Shown: positions 18,708 to 27,330, numbered from the stretch's first letter. The stretch is 64,000 nt of DNA from Mycolicibacterium iranicum (GCF_001650495.1 NZ_LWCS01000076.1:1-64000), one strand, 5' to 3'. A program made the numbers and translations. The notes: generated from the sequence alone by a model not told the origin.

Positions 18708-19633
18708 AGGTCGTGCTGGCGCAGGACGTCCAGCGCGTGCTGCAGATCGGCCGGGTACGGGCTCGTGATCTCGACACGGCGGCCGTCGGCGGGATGGGCG
18801 AAGGCCAGCGACCGGGCGTGCAGCCACTGACGTTCCAAGCCGAGGCGTCTGGCCAGCGTCGGGTCGGCGCCGTAGGTCAGGTCACCGGCGCACGGGTGGT
18901 GCAGCGCCGCGAAGTGCACGCGGATCTGATGAGTGCGCCCCGTTTCGAGATGGATGTCGAGCAGGCTGGCCGCCTGGTGCGCCTCGAGCGTGTCGTAATG
19001 GGTGATGCTGTGCCTCCCGCCCTCGACGACCGCGAACTTCCAGTCATGCCCCCGGTGCCTGCCGATCGGGGCGTCGATCGTCCCGCTCGACGGGTCCGGA
19101 TGCCCCTGCACGACTGCGTGGTACCGCTTGTCGACGGTGCGCTGCTTGAAAGCGCGCTTCAGCACGGTGTAGGCGCGCTCCGACAGTGCCACCACCATCA
19201 CGCCGGACGTCCCGACATCGAGCCGGTGGACGATGCCCTGGCGTTCGTGGATGCCCGACGTGCTGATGCGGTACCCCGCCGCCGCCAGGCCCCCCAGAAC
19301 CGTGGGCCCGTGCCACCCGACCGTCGCATGCGCCGCCACCCCGGGCGGCTTGTCGACCGCGACGATGTCGTCGTCGGAGTACAGGATGTCCATGCCCTCG
19401 ATGTCGACGGGCGTGTTCTCCACCGGCGCAGCGGCTTCCGGGAGCCGCACCTCAAGCCAAGCGCCCGCGATCAGCTTGTCGGACTTCGCGGCGCGCGCAC
19501 CGTCGAGCTCGACTCCGCCGTCCTCCGCGATCGCTGCGGCCGCGGTCCGCGACAGCCCGAGCAGCCGGGCCAGGCCGGCGTCGACTCGCATGCCTGCGAG
19601 CCCCTCGGGCACCGGCATCGACCGGGTCGTCAT
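18704..19633 (-). CDS. RluA/RluD-family 23S rRNA pseudouridine synthase (Rv1540 type)
   Basis: A 309-residue pseudouridine synthase of the RluA family. An N-terminal S4-like RNA-binding segment (MRVDAGLARLLGLSRTAAAAI) leads into the catalytic domain with the family motif HRLDVGTSGVMVVAL, whose Asp is the nucleophile, and TGRTHQIRVHFA near the C-terminus. The probable target is 23S rRNA, by family. The ATG at 19633 overlaps the lspA stop as ATGA and the stop overlaps rarD, so lspA, this gene and rarD form one translationally coupled unit. The open frame continues far upstream across lspA but that part is out of register with any homologous N-terminus. Confidence 0.9.
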   Translation of the reverse strand: MTTRSMPVPEGLAGMRVDAGLARLLGLSRTAAAAIAEDGGVELDGARAAKSDKLIAGAWLEVRLPEAAAPVENTPVDIEGMDILYSDDDIVAVDKPPGVAAHATVGWHGPTVLGGLAAAGYRISTSGIHERQGIVHRLDVGTSGVMVVALSERAYTVLKRAFKQRTVDKRYHAVVQGHPDPSSGTIDAPIGRHRGHDWKFAVVEGGRHSITHYDTLEAHQAASLLDIHLETGRTHQIRVHFAALHHPCAGDLTYGADPTLARRLGLERQWLHARSLAFAHPADGRRVEITSPYPADLQHALDVLRQHDL

Positions 19634-20208
19634 CCTTCCCCGGGTTCGGCGTCCGGCCTGCGCCGGCCGACGGTGTCGAAGTCGAAGCCGAACAACGACA
19701 GCACCACCAGCAGGATCGCCCCGCCGACGACAGCGGGGTCCGCGACGTTGAACACCGGCCACCAGCCGATGGACAGGAAGTCGACGACGTGGCCGCGCAG
19801 CGGGCCGGGTGAGCGGAAGAACCGGTCCACCAGATTGCCCAGCGCGCCGCCGAGGATCATGCCGAGCCCCAGCGCCCACCACGGTGAGACGAGCCTGCGT
19901 CCCATCCAGATGATGCCGACCACGACACCTGTCGCCACGAGCGTCAGCACCCAGGTATAACCGGTGGCCATCGAGAAGGCCGCACCCGAGTTGCGCACCA
20001 GAGTCCAGGTGACGGTGTCGCCGATGATCGAGACGGGCTGGCCCGGCGTCAACAGTTTGACCGCGAGAACCTTGGTGACGATGTCCAGGACGAGGACGAC
20101 GGCGGCGACGGTGAGGAGCAGGCGTAACCGGCGCCGCACCGGCGGCTGCGCCGACAACGGCTCCGCACCGGTCGCGGGCTCGGCCGGGCTCGACGATTCA
20201 TCTGTCAC
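19630..20208 (-). CDS. lspA: Lipoprotein signal peptidase LspA
   Basis: Inner-membrane aspartyl protease (signal peptidase II) that removes signal peptides of diacylated prolipoproteins. It has 192 residues with a polar N-terminal extension of about 40, four membrane helices and both catalytic aspartates in GNLVDRFFR and FNVADPAVVGGAILL. RNSGAAF is also a family signature. I chose GTG at 20208, preceded by GGGGGC; an open frame continues upstream across the divergent ansA gene and is not used. Heads the lspA-rluD-rarD unit. Confidence 0.95.
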   Translation of the reverse strand: MTDESSSPAEPATGAEPLSAQPPVRRRLRLLLTVAAVVLVLDIVTKVLAVKLLTPGQPVSIIGDTVTWTLVRNSGAAFSMATGYTWVLTLVATGVVVGIIWMGRRLVSPWWALGLGMILGGALGNLVDRFFRSPGPLRGHVVDFLSIGWWPVFNVADPAVVGGAILLVVLSLFGFDFDTVGRRRPDAEPGEG

Positions 20209-20250
20209 GCCCCCATCATCGCAAAGAGCCGGTGGGTCAGAATTCCACCC

Positions 20251-21153
20251 ATGGGTCACCTCGTCGTCATCGCCACCGGCGGCACCATCTCGACAAGCTC
20301 TGACGCCGACGGTGTGAAGCGTCCCAGCCGCTCCGGTGCCGACCTGACCACCGGACTCGACGTCGAGGTGCGCGACGTGTTGTCGGTGGACAGCTCCCAG
20401 CTCACGCCTGCCGACTGGGACTCGATCGGGGCCGCCGTCCGTGAGGCCGCCGCCGACGACACCACGGACGGCATCGTCGTCACCCACGGCACGGACACCA
20501 TGGAGGAAACCGCGCTGTGGCTTGAGCTCACCTACGACGGCGCGCCGCCGGTGGTCCTCACCGGCTCCCAACGCAGCGCCGATGCCGTGGACGCCGACGG
20601 GCCCGCCAACCTGCGTGATGCGCTCGCCGTCGCGCGCGACCTCCGGTGGCGCGACAGCGGGGTCGTGGTGAGCTTCGCGGGCTCGGTGTTCGAACCACTC
20701 GGCGTGCACAAGGTTGCGACCACGGATCTGCAGAGCTTCGCCGGCTGTTCCGCCGGCCCCGGCAAAGCGCGCCCGCGGCTGGGCCGGATCTCGGCCAACG
20801 ACGCCCCGCGCGTCGACATCGTCGCCGCGTACCCGGGCGCCGACACCGCAGCGTTGGACGCCTGTGTGGCGGCCGGGGCCCGCGGAGTCGTGTTACAGGC
20901 CCTCGGTTCGGGCAACGCGGGCGCCGCTCTCATCGAAGGGGTGCGTAGGCACTGCCGCGACGGTGTGACCGTCGCGGTGTCGACACGCGTTCCCGGCGGC
21001 CTGGTCAGTCCCGGGTACGGGCCTGGACGCGATCTGGTCGACGCCGGGGCGGTGGTCGCCGCACGACTGCGACCGCCGCAGGCCAGGGTGCTGCTCATGG
21101 CCGCGCTGGCCGCGCGTCACCCGGTCCGGGACGCTTTCCAGAGGTGGGGCTGA
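20251..21153 (+). CDS. ansA: L-asparaginase, bacterial type
   Basis: Hydrolyses L-asparagine to aspartate and ammonia. In 300 residues it shows both active-site threonine motifs: ATGGTIS at about residues 8-14 and THGTDTMEET near residue 78, plus VLTGSQRSAD and FAGSVFEP. There is no signal peptide, so a cytosolic enzyme is expected. It corresponds to Rv1538c, which is linked in the literature to asparagine use and acid resistance in M. tuberculosis. Its start is 42 bases from the divergent lspA start, and its stop is one base before the convergent dinX stop. Confidence 0.93.
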   Translation: MGHLVVIATGGTISTSSDADGVKRPSRSGADLTTGLDVEVRDVLSVDSSQLTPADWDSIGAAVREAAADDTTDGIVVTHGTDTMEETALWLELTYDGAPPVVLTGSQRSADAVDADGPANLRDALAVARDLRWRDSGVVVSFAGSVFEPLGVHKVATTDLQSFAGCSAGPGKARPRLGRISANDAPRVDIVAAYPGADTAALDACVAAGARGVVLQALGSGNAGAALIEGVRRHCRDGVTVAVSTRVPGGLVSPGYGPGRDLVDAGAVVAARLRPPQARVLLMAALAARHPVRDAFQRWG

Positions 21154-21154
21154 G

Positions 21155-22513
21155 TCAGCCCTGCCTACGGGCCATGTCGTCGACGAATTCCGGCCAGTCG
21201 AGACTGTCCACCGGGTTCGCGCGACTAATCGCGGGATCGGTGTCGGGCAGCGTGCGAGCCTGCCCCGGCCCGCTGCTGCGGGTTTCGAACCGCACCGTCA
21301 TCACGCCGTGGCCCGCGCCCTGGACCCAGCCGTGGCCGAACTCGGTGTGCTTGACGTCGTCACCGACGCGCCACGCAGGCGCCGTGGCGGCGACGTCGGC
21401 CGGTGTCGCGGGCAGGCTGGTGTCGTCCGAGGTCTCCTCGATCAGCCCGGCGTCGGTGAACAGCGGCTCCTGCTGGACATCGGAGAGCCCCGAAAAGCCC
21501 ACGCCCACAAGGCGAACGGGACCGATCTCGACAGGGTCCAGCAGTAGCCGCCGCGCGGTGCCGATCAGCGTGGCAGCGTCGGTCGTCGCGTAGGGCAGCG
21601 TCGCAGACCGTGTCAGTGTGCTCATGTCCGACCGTTTGAGCTTGACCGTGACGGTGCGTGCGCCCCTACCGTCCTTCTCCAGCCTGCGGTGGGCGTGGTC
21701 GCCGATCGGGCCCATCGCCTCGCGCAAAGCGGTGAGCGTCGTGAGGTCCTCGGCGAACGTCGATTCGGCACTGATCTGTTTGGCGGGGGCGTTCTCGGCG
21801 ACCGGCCGGTCATCGATGCCCCGCGCCAGGCGGTGCAACGCGGGCCCCACCGTCGCACCGAGGATGTCGGCCACCTCGGTCTCGGTGAGCGCCGCGAACG
21901 CACCGACGGTGTCGATGCCCAAGCGATGCAGTTTGTCCTCGGCGACGGGCCCGATCCCCCACAGCCGCCGCACCGGCAGCCCCGACAGCAGCGTGAGCTC
22001 GACGTCGCGGCCGACCACCCGGATACCGTCGGGCTTTGCCAGGCCGGACGCGATCTTGGCGATCTGCTTGCCCGAGCCTGCGCCCACGGACGCCACCAGA
22101 CCGGTCTCCGATCGCACTCGGGCGCGCAACTCGGCGCAGAACGCCTCGACATCGGGTTCGGGGGCGCCCGCAAGTTCGGGCGGCTCGCCGAACGCCTCGT
22201 CGAACGACAGCTGCTCAAGCACTGCAACCATCGACCGGACGGTGTCGAAGACCCGCCTGCTGGCCGTCCCGTACACCACTCCGCGGGGCGGCAGCACCAC
22301 CGCCGAGGGACCCACCAGACGTTTGGCCTGCAGCATCGGCATCGCCGACCTGGCACCGAAGACGCGGGACTCATAGCTGGCACCCGCCACGACACCCCGG
22401 CCGCCGACACCGCCGACCAGCACCGGTCTGCCACGCAACGTGGGGCGGGTCAGCTGCTCCACGGATGCGAAGAAGGCGTCCATGTCCAGATGCAGGACCC
22501 ATCGAGCGGCCAC
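21155..22513 (-). CDS. dinX: Y-family DNA polymerase IV DinX (DinB1)
   Basis: Translesion DNA polymerase of 452 residues. The palm motif LHLDMDAFFASVEQ and the second carboxylate motif EQLSFDEAF are intact, and GAGSGKQIAKIASGLAKPDGI and GIGPVAEDKLHRLGI belong to the thumb and helix-hairpin-helix region. The C-terminal little finger is followed by an actinobacterial extension (RVGDDVKHTEFGHGWVQG). The GTG at 22513 puts the catalytic motif at the usual distance and leaves 38 bases to the divergent S4 gene; a TAGCAT -10 lies 8 bases before it. Confidence 0.95.
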   Translation of the reverse strand: MAARWVLHLDMDAFFASVEQLTRPTLRGRPVLVGGVGGRGVVAGASYESRVFGARSAMPMLQAKRLVGPSAVVLPPRGVVYGTASRRVFDTVRSMVAVLEQLSFDEAFGEPPELAGAPEPDVEAFCAELRARVRSETGLVASVGAGSGKQIAKIASGLAKPDGIRVVGRDVELTLLSGLPVRRLWGIGPVAEDKLHRLGIDTVGAFAALTETEVADILGATVGPALHRLARGIDDRPVAENAPAKQISAESTFAEDLTTLTALREAMGPIGDHAHRRLEKDGRGARTVTVKLKRSDMSTLTRSATLPYATTDAATLIGTARRLLLDPVEIGPVRLVGVGFSGLSDVQQEPLFTDAGLIEETSDDTSLPATPADVAATAPAWRVGDDVKHTEFGHGWVQGAGHGVMTVRFETRSSGPGQARTLPDTDPAISRANPVDSLDWPEFVDDMARRQG

Positions 22514-22551
22514 AGATGCCGATGCTAGGGCGTGCCGGATAGCGTGGGCCC

Positions 22552-22785
22552 GTGGCACACCCGAGCGAACCCGCCGACATCCCGATCCGGGACGAGACGA
22601 TCAGGCTCGGACAGTTCCTCAAGCTCGCCGGCCTCATCGATTCCGGTGCCGACGCCAAATCTGTGATCGCGGACGGCCACGTCACCGTGAACGCCGAGGT
22701 GGAGGTGCGGCGTGGCAGGCAACTGCGCCCCGGCGACGTCGTCGAGCTCTCGGGGCGCAGCGCCCGCGTCGCCGTCAGGCCTTAG
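22552..22785 (+). CDS. Small S4-domain RNA-binding protein (YaaA/RlbA type)
   Basis: A 77-residue protein that is little more than an S4 RNA-binding fold: LGQFLKLAGLIDSGADAKSVI, then DGHVTVNAEVEVRRGRQLRPGD. Members of this family bind structured RNA such as rRNA; the exact target here is unknown. The GTG at 22552 is 6 bases after a -10-like TAGCGT (22540-22545), so the mRNA is probably leaderless. Its last 11 bases overlap the end of the convergent ileS gene. Confidence 0.85.
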   Translation: MAHPSEPADIPIRDETIRLGQFLKLAGLIDSGADAKSVIADGHVTVNAEVEVRRGRQLRPGDVVELSGRSARVAVRP

Positions 22786-25700
22786 CGATCGCGACCCGCA
22801 CGCCGTCGCCGATCTCGGTTCCGTCGGCGGGCTCACCGAACTCGAAGCTGGTCGCGAGGATCTCGCCGGCGATCAGCTTCTGATGCGTCTGCGCCCACTC
22901 CTGCTGCGGCGCGGGCACCGAGATGATCACCGAAATGCGATCGGAGACGTCAAGCCCGGTGGACTTGCGCAGCTCCTGCAGTTCGCGGATGCGGTCTTTG
23001 GCCCAGCCTTCGGCTTCCAGCTCGGGGGTGACGGTGCCGTCGAGCACCACGAGCCCCGCGCCGTCGGCCAGCGCCGCCGTGAACTCCGGGTCGGCGGCGA
23101 CCAACCGCGAGCTGTACTCCTCGGGCTGCAGCACCGCGGGCCCGGCCGACAGCGTGCCGTCGGAGTTGACGACCGCCTCCCCCGCCTTGACGGCCTTGAT
23201 CGCGGCCTGCACGTCTTTGCCGATCCGCGGTCCCGCGACGCGGGCGTTGACGGTGAGCTCGAACTTGCCGTGGGCGGCGATGTCGTCGGTGAGTTCGACG
23301 GCCTTGACGTTGAGTTCGTCGGCGATCAGATCCCGGTACGGTTCAAGCCGGCCCGGATTCTCCACGGCAACAGTTAATTTGAGCAGCGGCAGGCGGACCC
23401 GCAGCTTCTTGGCCTTGCGCAGCGACGAGGCCGTTGAGGCGACCTCGCGCACCAGGTCCATGTCCGCGACCAGCTGCGGATCGGCGGGCAGCGATTTGGC
23501 ATCGGGCCAGTCGGTCAGATGCACCGACCGCTCCCCCGTGACGTCCCGCCAGATGCGCTCGGTGGCCAACGGCAGCAGCGGCGCCGCCAGCCGGCAGGTC
23601 ACCTCCAGCACCGTGTGGAGGGTGTCGATGGCGTCGGCGTCCTCCTCCCAGAACCGCGAACGGGACCGGCGCACATACCAGTTCGTCAGCGCCTCGGTGA
23701 ATTGCCGCAGCTGATCGCAGGCTCCGGAGATGTCGCACACGTCCAGCGCCGCCGTCAGGTCGTCGCGCAGCGCGGCCAGCTTGGCCAGGATGTAGCGGTC
23801 GAGGACGTTGGCCGAATCGGTACGCCACGTACCTTTCTCCGGCGCGTACAGCGCGAGAAATGTGTAGGCGTTCCACAGGGGAAGAAGTACCTGCCGAACG
23901 CCTTCACGGATCCCCTGCTCGGTCACGATGAGGTTGCCGCCCCGCAGGATCGGCGACGCCATCAGGAACCACCGCATCGCGTCGGACCCGTCGCGGTCGA
24001 ACACCTCCGAGACGTCGGGGTAGTTGCGCAGCGACTTGCTCATCTTCTGGCCGTCGTTGCCCAGCACGATGCCGTGCGCCACGCAGGTGCGGAACGCCGG
24101 CCGGTCGAACAACGCCGTCGCGAGGATGTGCAGCGTGTAGAACCAGCCTCGGGTCTGGCCGATGTACTCGACGATGAAGTCACCCGGGAAGTGCCCGGGT
24201 TCGTCCTCGGTGCCCGTGAACCACTGCTCGTTCTCGAACGGATAATGCACCTGCCCATAGGGCATCGAGCCCGAATCGAACCAAACGTCGAGCACATCTT
24301 CGATGCGCCGCATCGTGGACTTGCCGCTCGGATCGTCCGGGTTGGGCCGGGTCAGCTCATCGATGTAGGGCCGGTGCAGGTTGTCGGGCCGGACGCCGAA
24401 ATCTCGTTCTAGTTCGTCGAGGCTGCCGTAGACGTCGATCCGCGGATACGCGGGATCGTCGGACTTCCACACGGGGATGGGCGTGCCCCAGTACCGATTT
24501 CGGGAGATCGACCAGTCGCGTGCGCCCTGCAGCCATTTGCCGAACTGACCGTCCTTGACGTGCTCGGGATACCAGGTGATCTCCTGGTTGAGCTCGACCA
24601 TGCGATCGCGGAACTGGCTGACCTTGATGAACCAGGAGGAGACAGCGCGATAGATCAGCGGGTTGCGGCACCGCCAGCAGTGCGGATAGGTGTGTTCGTA
24701 GGTGTCGTGTCGCAGAAGCACCGCACCGTTGACCCCGGCCGCCCCGGTGCCGTTCTTGAGGTCCCGGATGATCTGCGGGTTCGCGTCGAAGACGTGCTGG
24801 CCTGCGTAGTCGGGCACCGTGGAATCGAAGCGGCCCCTCGCATCGACCGGCGTGACGGCGTCGATGCCGCCCGCTTGCGAGGTCGCCATGTCGTCCTCGC
24901 CGTAAGCGGGCGCCATGTGGACCAGACCGGTGCCGTCCTCTGTGCTGACGAAATCGCCGGGCAGGACACGAAAGGCGTTGGGAGAGTCCATGAAATACGG
25001 GAACGGCGGCGCGTATCGCACGTCGAGCAGGTCGCGACCGGTGTAGGTCGCCAGTACCGTCGGTTCCTCGCCGAGTTCACGTGCATACGCGCTGAGCCGA
25101 GCCTCGGCGAGCACGAATCGATTCCCGTCGGATTCGACCACGACGTAGGCCACGTCGGGGTTGACGGCGACGGCCTGATTCGACGGCAGCGTCCACGGCG
25201 TCGTCGTCCAGATCAGCAGATATGCGCCGTCAAGCGGACCGCCGGCGACCCCTTCTACCCGGAAGCCGACCGTGAGTGCGGGATCCTGGCGGTTCTGATA
25301 GACGTCGTCGTCCATCCGCAGCTCGTGGCTCGACAGTGGTGTCTCGTCATTCCAGCAGTACGGCAGCACGCGGTTGCCTTCATAGGCCAGACCCTTGTCC
25401 CACAGCTGCTTGAACACCCAGATCACCGACTCCATGAAACCGATGTCGAGGGTCTTGTAATCGTTGTCGAAGTCGACCCAGCGAGCCTGCCGGGTGACGT
25501 AGTCACGCCATTCGCCGGTGTACTTGAGAACCGAGTCCCGGCACGCGTCGTTGAACTTCTGGATGCCCATCTCTTCGATCTGGGCTTTGTCGGTGATGCC
25601 GAGCTGGCGCTGCACCTCGAGTTCGGCGGGCAGTCCGTGGGTGTCCCAGCCGAAGCGCCGCTCGACCTTGTATCCGCGCATGGTCCGGTAGCGCGGAACG

Positions 25701-25909
25701 ATGTCCTTGACATAGCCGGTCAACAGGTGCCCGTAGTGCGGCAGACCGTTGGCGAACGGTGGTCCGTCGTAGAAGACGTATTCCGGGGCGCCCTCGCGCT
25801 GCCGGATGCTGGAACGGAAGGTGTCGTCGCTGTCCCAGAACTTGAGCACCTCCGCTTCCAGCTCCGGAAACTTCGGCGCGCCGGAAGCGGGCTTGGGATA
25901 TGCGGTCAC
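22775..25909 (-). CDS. ileS: Isoleucyl-tRNA synthetase IleS
   Basis: Class I aminoacyl-tRNA synthetase of 1044 residues that charges tRNA-Ile. HIGH-type motif PHYGHLLTG is near residue 56 and KMSKSLRNYPDV carries the second signature. The CP1 editing domain includes WTTTPWTLPSN, and HCWRCRNPL is a Cys-rich metal-binding segment. The C-terminal anticodon-binding part is long, as in the eukaryote-like type that resists mupirocin in mycobacteria (family knowledge). GTG at 25909 is preceded by AGGAG 9 bases away. It is controlled by the T-box leader directly upstream. Confidence 0.97.
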   Translation of the reverse strand: MTAYPKPASGAPKFPELEAEVLKFWDSDDTFRSSIRQREGAPEYVFYDGPPFANGLPHYGHLLTGYVKDIVPRYRTMRGYKVERRFGWDTHGLPAELEVQRQLGITDKAQIEEMGIQKFNDACRDSVLKYTGEWRDYVTRQARWVDFDNDYKTLDIGFMESVIWVFKQLWDKGLAYEGNRVLPYCWNDETPLSSHELRMDDDVYQNRQDPALTVGFRVEGVAGGPLDGAYLLIWTTTPWTLPSNQAVAVNPDVAYVVVESDGNRFVLAEARLSAYARELGEEPTVLATYTGRDLLDVRYAPPFPYFMDSPNAFRVLPGDFVSTEDGTGLVHMAPAYGEDDMATSQAGGIDAVTPVDARGRFDSTVPDYAGQHVFDANPQIIRDLKNGTGAAGVNGAVLLRHDTYEHTYPHCWRCRNPLIYRAVSSWFIKVSQFRDRMVELNQEITWYPEHVKDGQFGKWLQGARDWSISRNRYWGTPIPVWKSDDPAYPRIDVYGSLDELERDFGVRPDNLHRPYIDELTRPNPDDPSGKSTMRRIEDVLDVWFDSGSMPYGQVHYPFENEQWFTGTEDEPGHFPGDFIVEYIGQTRGWFYTLHILATALFDRPAFRTCVAHGIVLGNDGQKMSKSLRNYPDVSEVFDRDGSDAMRWFLMASPILRGGNLIVTEQGIREGVRQVLLPLWNAYTFLALYAPEKGTWRTDSANVLDRYILAKLAALRDDLTAALDVCDISGACDQLRQFTEALTNWYVRRSRSRFWEEDADAIDTLHTVLEVTCRLAAPLLPLATERIWRDVTGERSVHLTDWPDAKSLPADPQLVADMDLVREVASTASSLRKAKKLRVRLPLLKLTVAVENPGRLEPYRDLIADELNVKAVELTDDIAAHGKFELTVNARVAGPRIGKDVQAAIKAVKAGEAVVNSDGTLSAGPAVLQPEEYSSRLVAADPEFTAALADGAGLVVLDGTVTPELEAEGWAKDRIRELQELRKSTGLDVSDRISVIISVPAPQQEWAQTHQKLIAGEILATSFEFGEPADGTEIGDGVRVAIAKA

Positions 25910-25911
25910 GT

Positions 25912-26125
25912 GCTGCGTCTCCTGTGCCGTACGTCGAGTCAAGGCACGGGGACGAACGTCGCGCCGGTGCGCGAGCGCCGCGGTACCACCCCGCTTGCGC
26001 ACGTCGAACGCGCGCCGCTCAAGTCAGGGCGATGACGAGCCCAACCGTTCGGTTCTACTGGGCGCGAGCGCACTCGCAGCTGTTCTTCCGAAGGCTCCCC
26101 GGTGATGGCCGGATCGACGCCGTTG
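25912..26125 (-). ncRNA. T-box riboswitch, Ile-specific, ileS leader
   Basis: The leader carries the T-box antiterminator bulge sequence GGTGGTACCGCGG (25990-25978), which pairs with the acceptor end of uncharged tRNA. Near its 5' end GGCCATCACC holds the specifier AUC (26106-26104), an isoleucine codon, in the short Stem I of the actinobacterial class. A -10-like TAGTAT (26137-26132) puts the RNA start near 26125. There is no terminator with a U-tract; instead the element ends in a GTGCC/GGCAC hairpin beside the AGGAG of ileS, which fits translational control as shown for mycobacterial ileS T-boxes. Ends are approximate. Confidence 0.93.
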
Positions 26126-26157
26126 GACCCGATACTAGCCGCGGGTGCCGCCGTTCA

Positions 26158-26766
26158 TCACAGCGGCGCAGCAGCGTCCGAGGTGATCTCGATGACGGCA
26201 AGCGGGAACTGCTCGGCCAACTCTTCGATGGAGTACGCGTCGAAGCGCGACGCGTCGTAGAACCAGTCGATCTGCAGAAGACCCTCCACGCGCTGCACCC
26301 GCAGTTCGAGGGCGCGGCCGGCGGGCACGTCGAGCAGCTCGGCGGCGGCGACGTTGAGCAGCAGCTCGGACTGGGCGCTGTCACGTCCCGGAGCTCCGGC
26401 CAGTGCACTGTGAGCGCCCTGCAGCATCTCGGTCGGCCCCATCGGCTGGGCGTCCGAGCAGATCAGGGTCACAGGGTGACTCAACCAGCGATGGCCACCG
26501 GTGACGTCGACCGCCACGGTTCCTTCGCCACGGGTGCGACCCAGGGTGCGACCCAGTGCAGCCAGGAGAATCTCCTCGACCTGCACACCGAGCCACTCTG
26601 CCGCCGCGTCGAGCTCCTCGGTCAGTTCGCTCGACGGCGATGTGCCGAACTTCTCTAGTTGCGTTGGCAGCGTGTCGATAGTGGGGTGATCGAACACTTC
26701 CAGGGTTACAGGCGCGGTGTAGACGGGCCGTTGTTTGACCTCGTCTGCGATGTATGGAGCGACCAT
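26158..26766 (-). CDS. Condensation-domain-like protein, function unknown
   Basis: A 202-residue protein resembling the C-terminal half of a nonribosomal-peptide condensation domain. EELDAAAEWLGVQVEEILLAALGRTL, VAVDVTGGHRWL and LQIDWFYDASRFDAYSIEELA match the conserved C-half pattern. The N-terminal catalytic HHxxxDG motif is absent, so it cannot catalyse condensation alone and may be a binding or partner protein. ATG 26766 is chosen because a -10 TACGGT (26778-26773) lies exactly 6 bases upstream; an ATG at 26793 is possible but has no ribosome site. It diverges from the HTH gene at 26902. No H37Rv counterpart is known to me at this place. Confidence 0.7.
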   Translation of the reverse strand: MVAPYIADEVKQRPVYTAPVTLEVFDHPTIDTLPTQLEKFGTSPSSELTEELDAAAEWLGVQVEEILLAALGRTLGRTRGEGTVAVDVTGGHRWLSHPVTLICSDAQPMGPTEMLQGAHSALAGAPGRDSAQSELLLNVAAAELLDVPAGRALELRVQRVEGLLQIDWFYDASRFDAYSIEELAEQFPLAVIEITSDAAAPL

Positions 26767-26794
26767 GGACTTACCGTACAGCGAATGTCCCATA

Positions 26795-26814
26795 TTTGGG
26801 AGAGTGCTCCCAAA
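26795..26814. promoter_or_regulatory. Perfect 20-base palindrome (site 1)
   Basis: TTTGGGAGAGTGCTCCCAAA has perfect 8-base arms around a 4-base centre. It lies 16 bases upstream of the -10 of the condensation-like gene (26778-26773), which is the -35 position for that leaderless promoter. There is no T-tract, so it is not a terminator. A partial copy lies 60 bases away at 26855-26874. The site could serve an activator touching RNA polymerase or a repressor blocking the promoter; the adjacent HTH protein is the obvious candidate. Confidence 0.65.
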
Positions 26815-26854
26815 ACTGTGACGACTATGTCAATAAGGAACGTGTTATCTATTT

Positions 26855-26874
26855 GCCGGGAGGGTCTGCCCAAA
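26855..26874. promoter_or_regulatory. Degenerate copy of the palindrome (site 2)
   Basis: Aligned with site 1, GGGAGGGTCTGCCCAAA (26858-26874) matches 13 of 17 positions, keeping the GGGAG and CCCAAA ends. Its centre is exactly 60 bases from the centre of site 1. It ends 15 bases before the -10 of the HTH gene (26890), so it occupies the same place relative to that promoter as site 1 does to the divergent one. Weaker symmetry makes it less certain. Confidence 0.4.
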
Positions 26875-26889
26875 GCCGGGATCAGGCGT

Positions 26890-26902
26890 TATGGTGTTGA
26901 GA
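26890..26902 (+). promoter_or_regulatory. Leaderless promoter of the HTH gene
   Basis: TATGGT at 26890-26895 is followed by 6 bases and the ATG at 26902, where transcription would be expected to start. This matches the geometry of the divergent gene (TACGGT, 6 bases, ATG). No ribosome-binding site precedes the ATG. Confidence 0.5.
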
Positions 26903-27276
26903 TGCCCCGCACGGATGAGAACGGCAGACAGCTCAAAGCCCTGCTCGACTACCTCCTGGACGGAGAGATTGATGCCAAGGACATTTTTGACGCACTCGGC
27001 ATTTCCAGCAGCACCTATTACCGCCGAATCAAAGAGGCCGACTACCCGAATGCGGAAGAACTGCGTCTCGTAGCCGACCGGTTTGCACTTAGCTATCCGG
27101 ATCTCCAGATTCAGTTCGGCTTGATGTCTCGCCGGGAAGTGCTGCAGTACGTAGAGGGGCTCGGGCCGGCACCTCGCGGGGTCGCCATACTGGCTGACAC
27201 CACGGTAAATACCACGACGAAGCGTCGGACCAAACTGTCGGATCTGACACCACGACTGGATGCGCCTCCCCTTTAG
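26902..27276 (+). CDS. Small helix-turn-helix DNA-binding protein
   Basis: A 124-residue protein with a clear helix-turn-helix: LLDYLLDGEIDAKDIFDAL, GISSSTYYRRIKEADYPNAE and ELRLVADRFALSYPDLQIQF. It resembles short actinobacterial HTH proteins that are sometimes labelled phage immunity repressor, but no phage gene is near. The last 40 residues are polar and low in structure (TTKRRTKLSDLTPRLDAPP). The frame is open back to 26659; ATG 26902 is chosen because of the -10 element 6 bases upstream. The membrane-protein gene follows 54 bases later with its own promoter. Target unknown, probably the nearby palindromes. Confidence 0.72.
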   Translation: MPRTDENGRQLKALLDYLLDGEIDAKDIFDALGISSSTYYRRIKEADYPNAEELRLVADRFALSYPDLQIQFGLMSRREVLQYVEGLGPAPRGVAILADTTVNTTTKRRTKLSDLTPRLDAPPL

Positions 27277-27290
27277 CGGGGTTTAACGCA

Positions 27291-27296
27291 TACAAT
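27291..27296 (+). promoter_or_regulatory. -10 element TACAAT before the seven-helix membrane gene
   Basis: TACAAT is a near-consensus -10 placed 34 bases before the ATG at 27331, leaving a leader of about 28 bases. A small CCCC-loop-GGGG-TTT hairpin (about 27268-27283) lies just before it and may weakly separate it from the HTH gene. No good -35 is seen. Confidence 0.45.
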
Positions 27297-27330
27297 TTGC
27301 TGAACCCGTTCCGCCCGAAAGCGACTCCCC

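Noticed and set aside
26530..26560. Short tandem repeat GGTGCGACCCA twice in the condensation-like gene
   Set aside because: Two in-frame copies coding LGRT-LGRT; a local duplication without regulatory meaning.
27268..27283. Intrinsic terminator after the HTH gene (CCCC-loop-GGGG-TTT)
   Set aside because: Stem of only about four pairs with three T residues; too weak to call.
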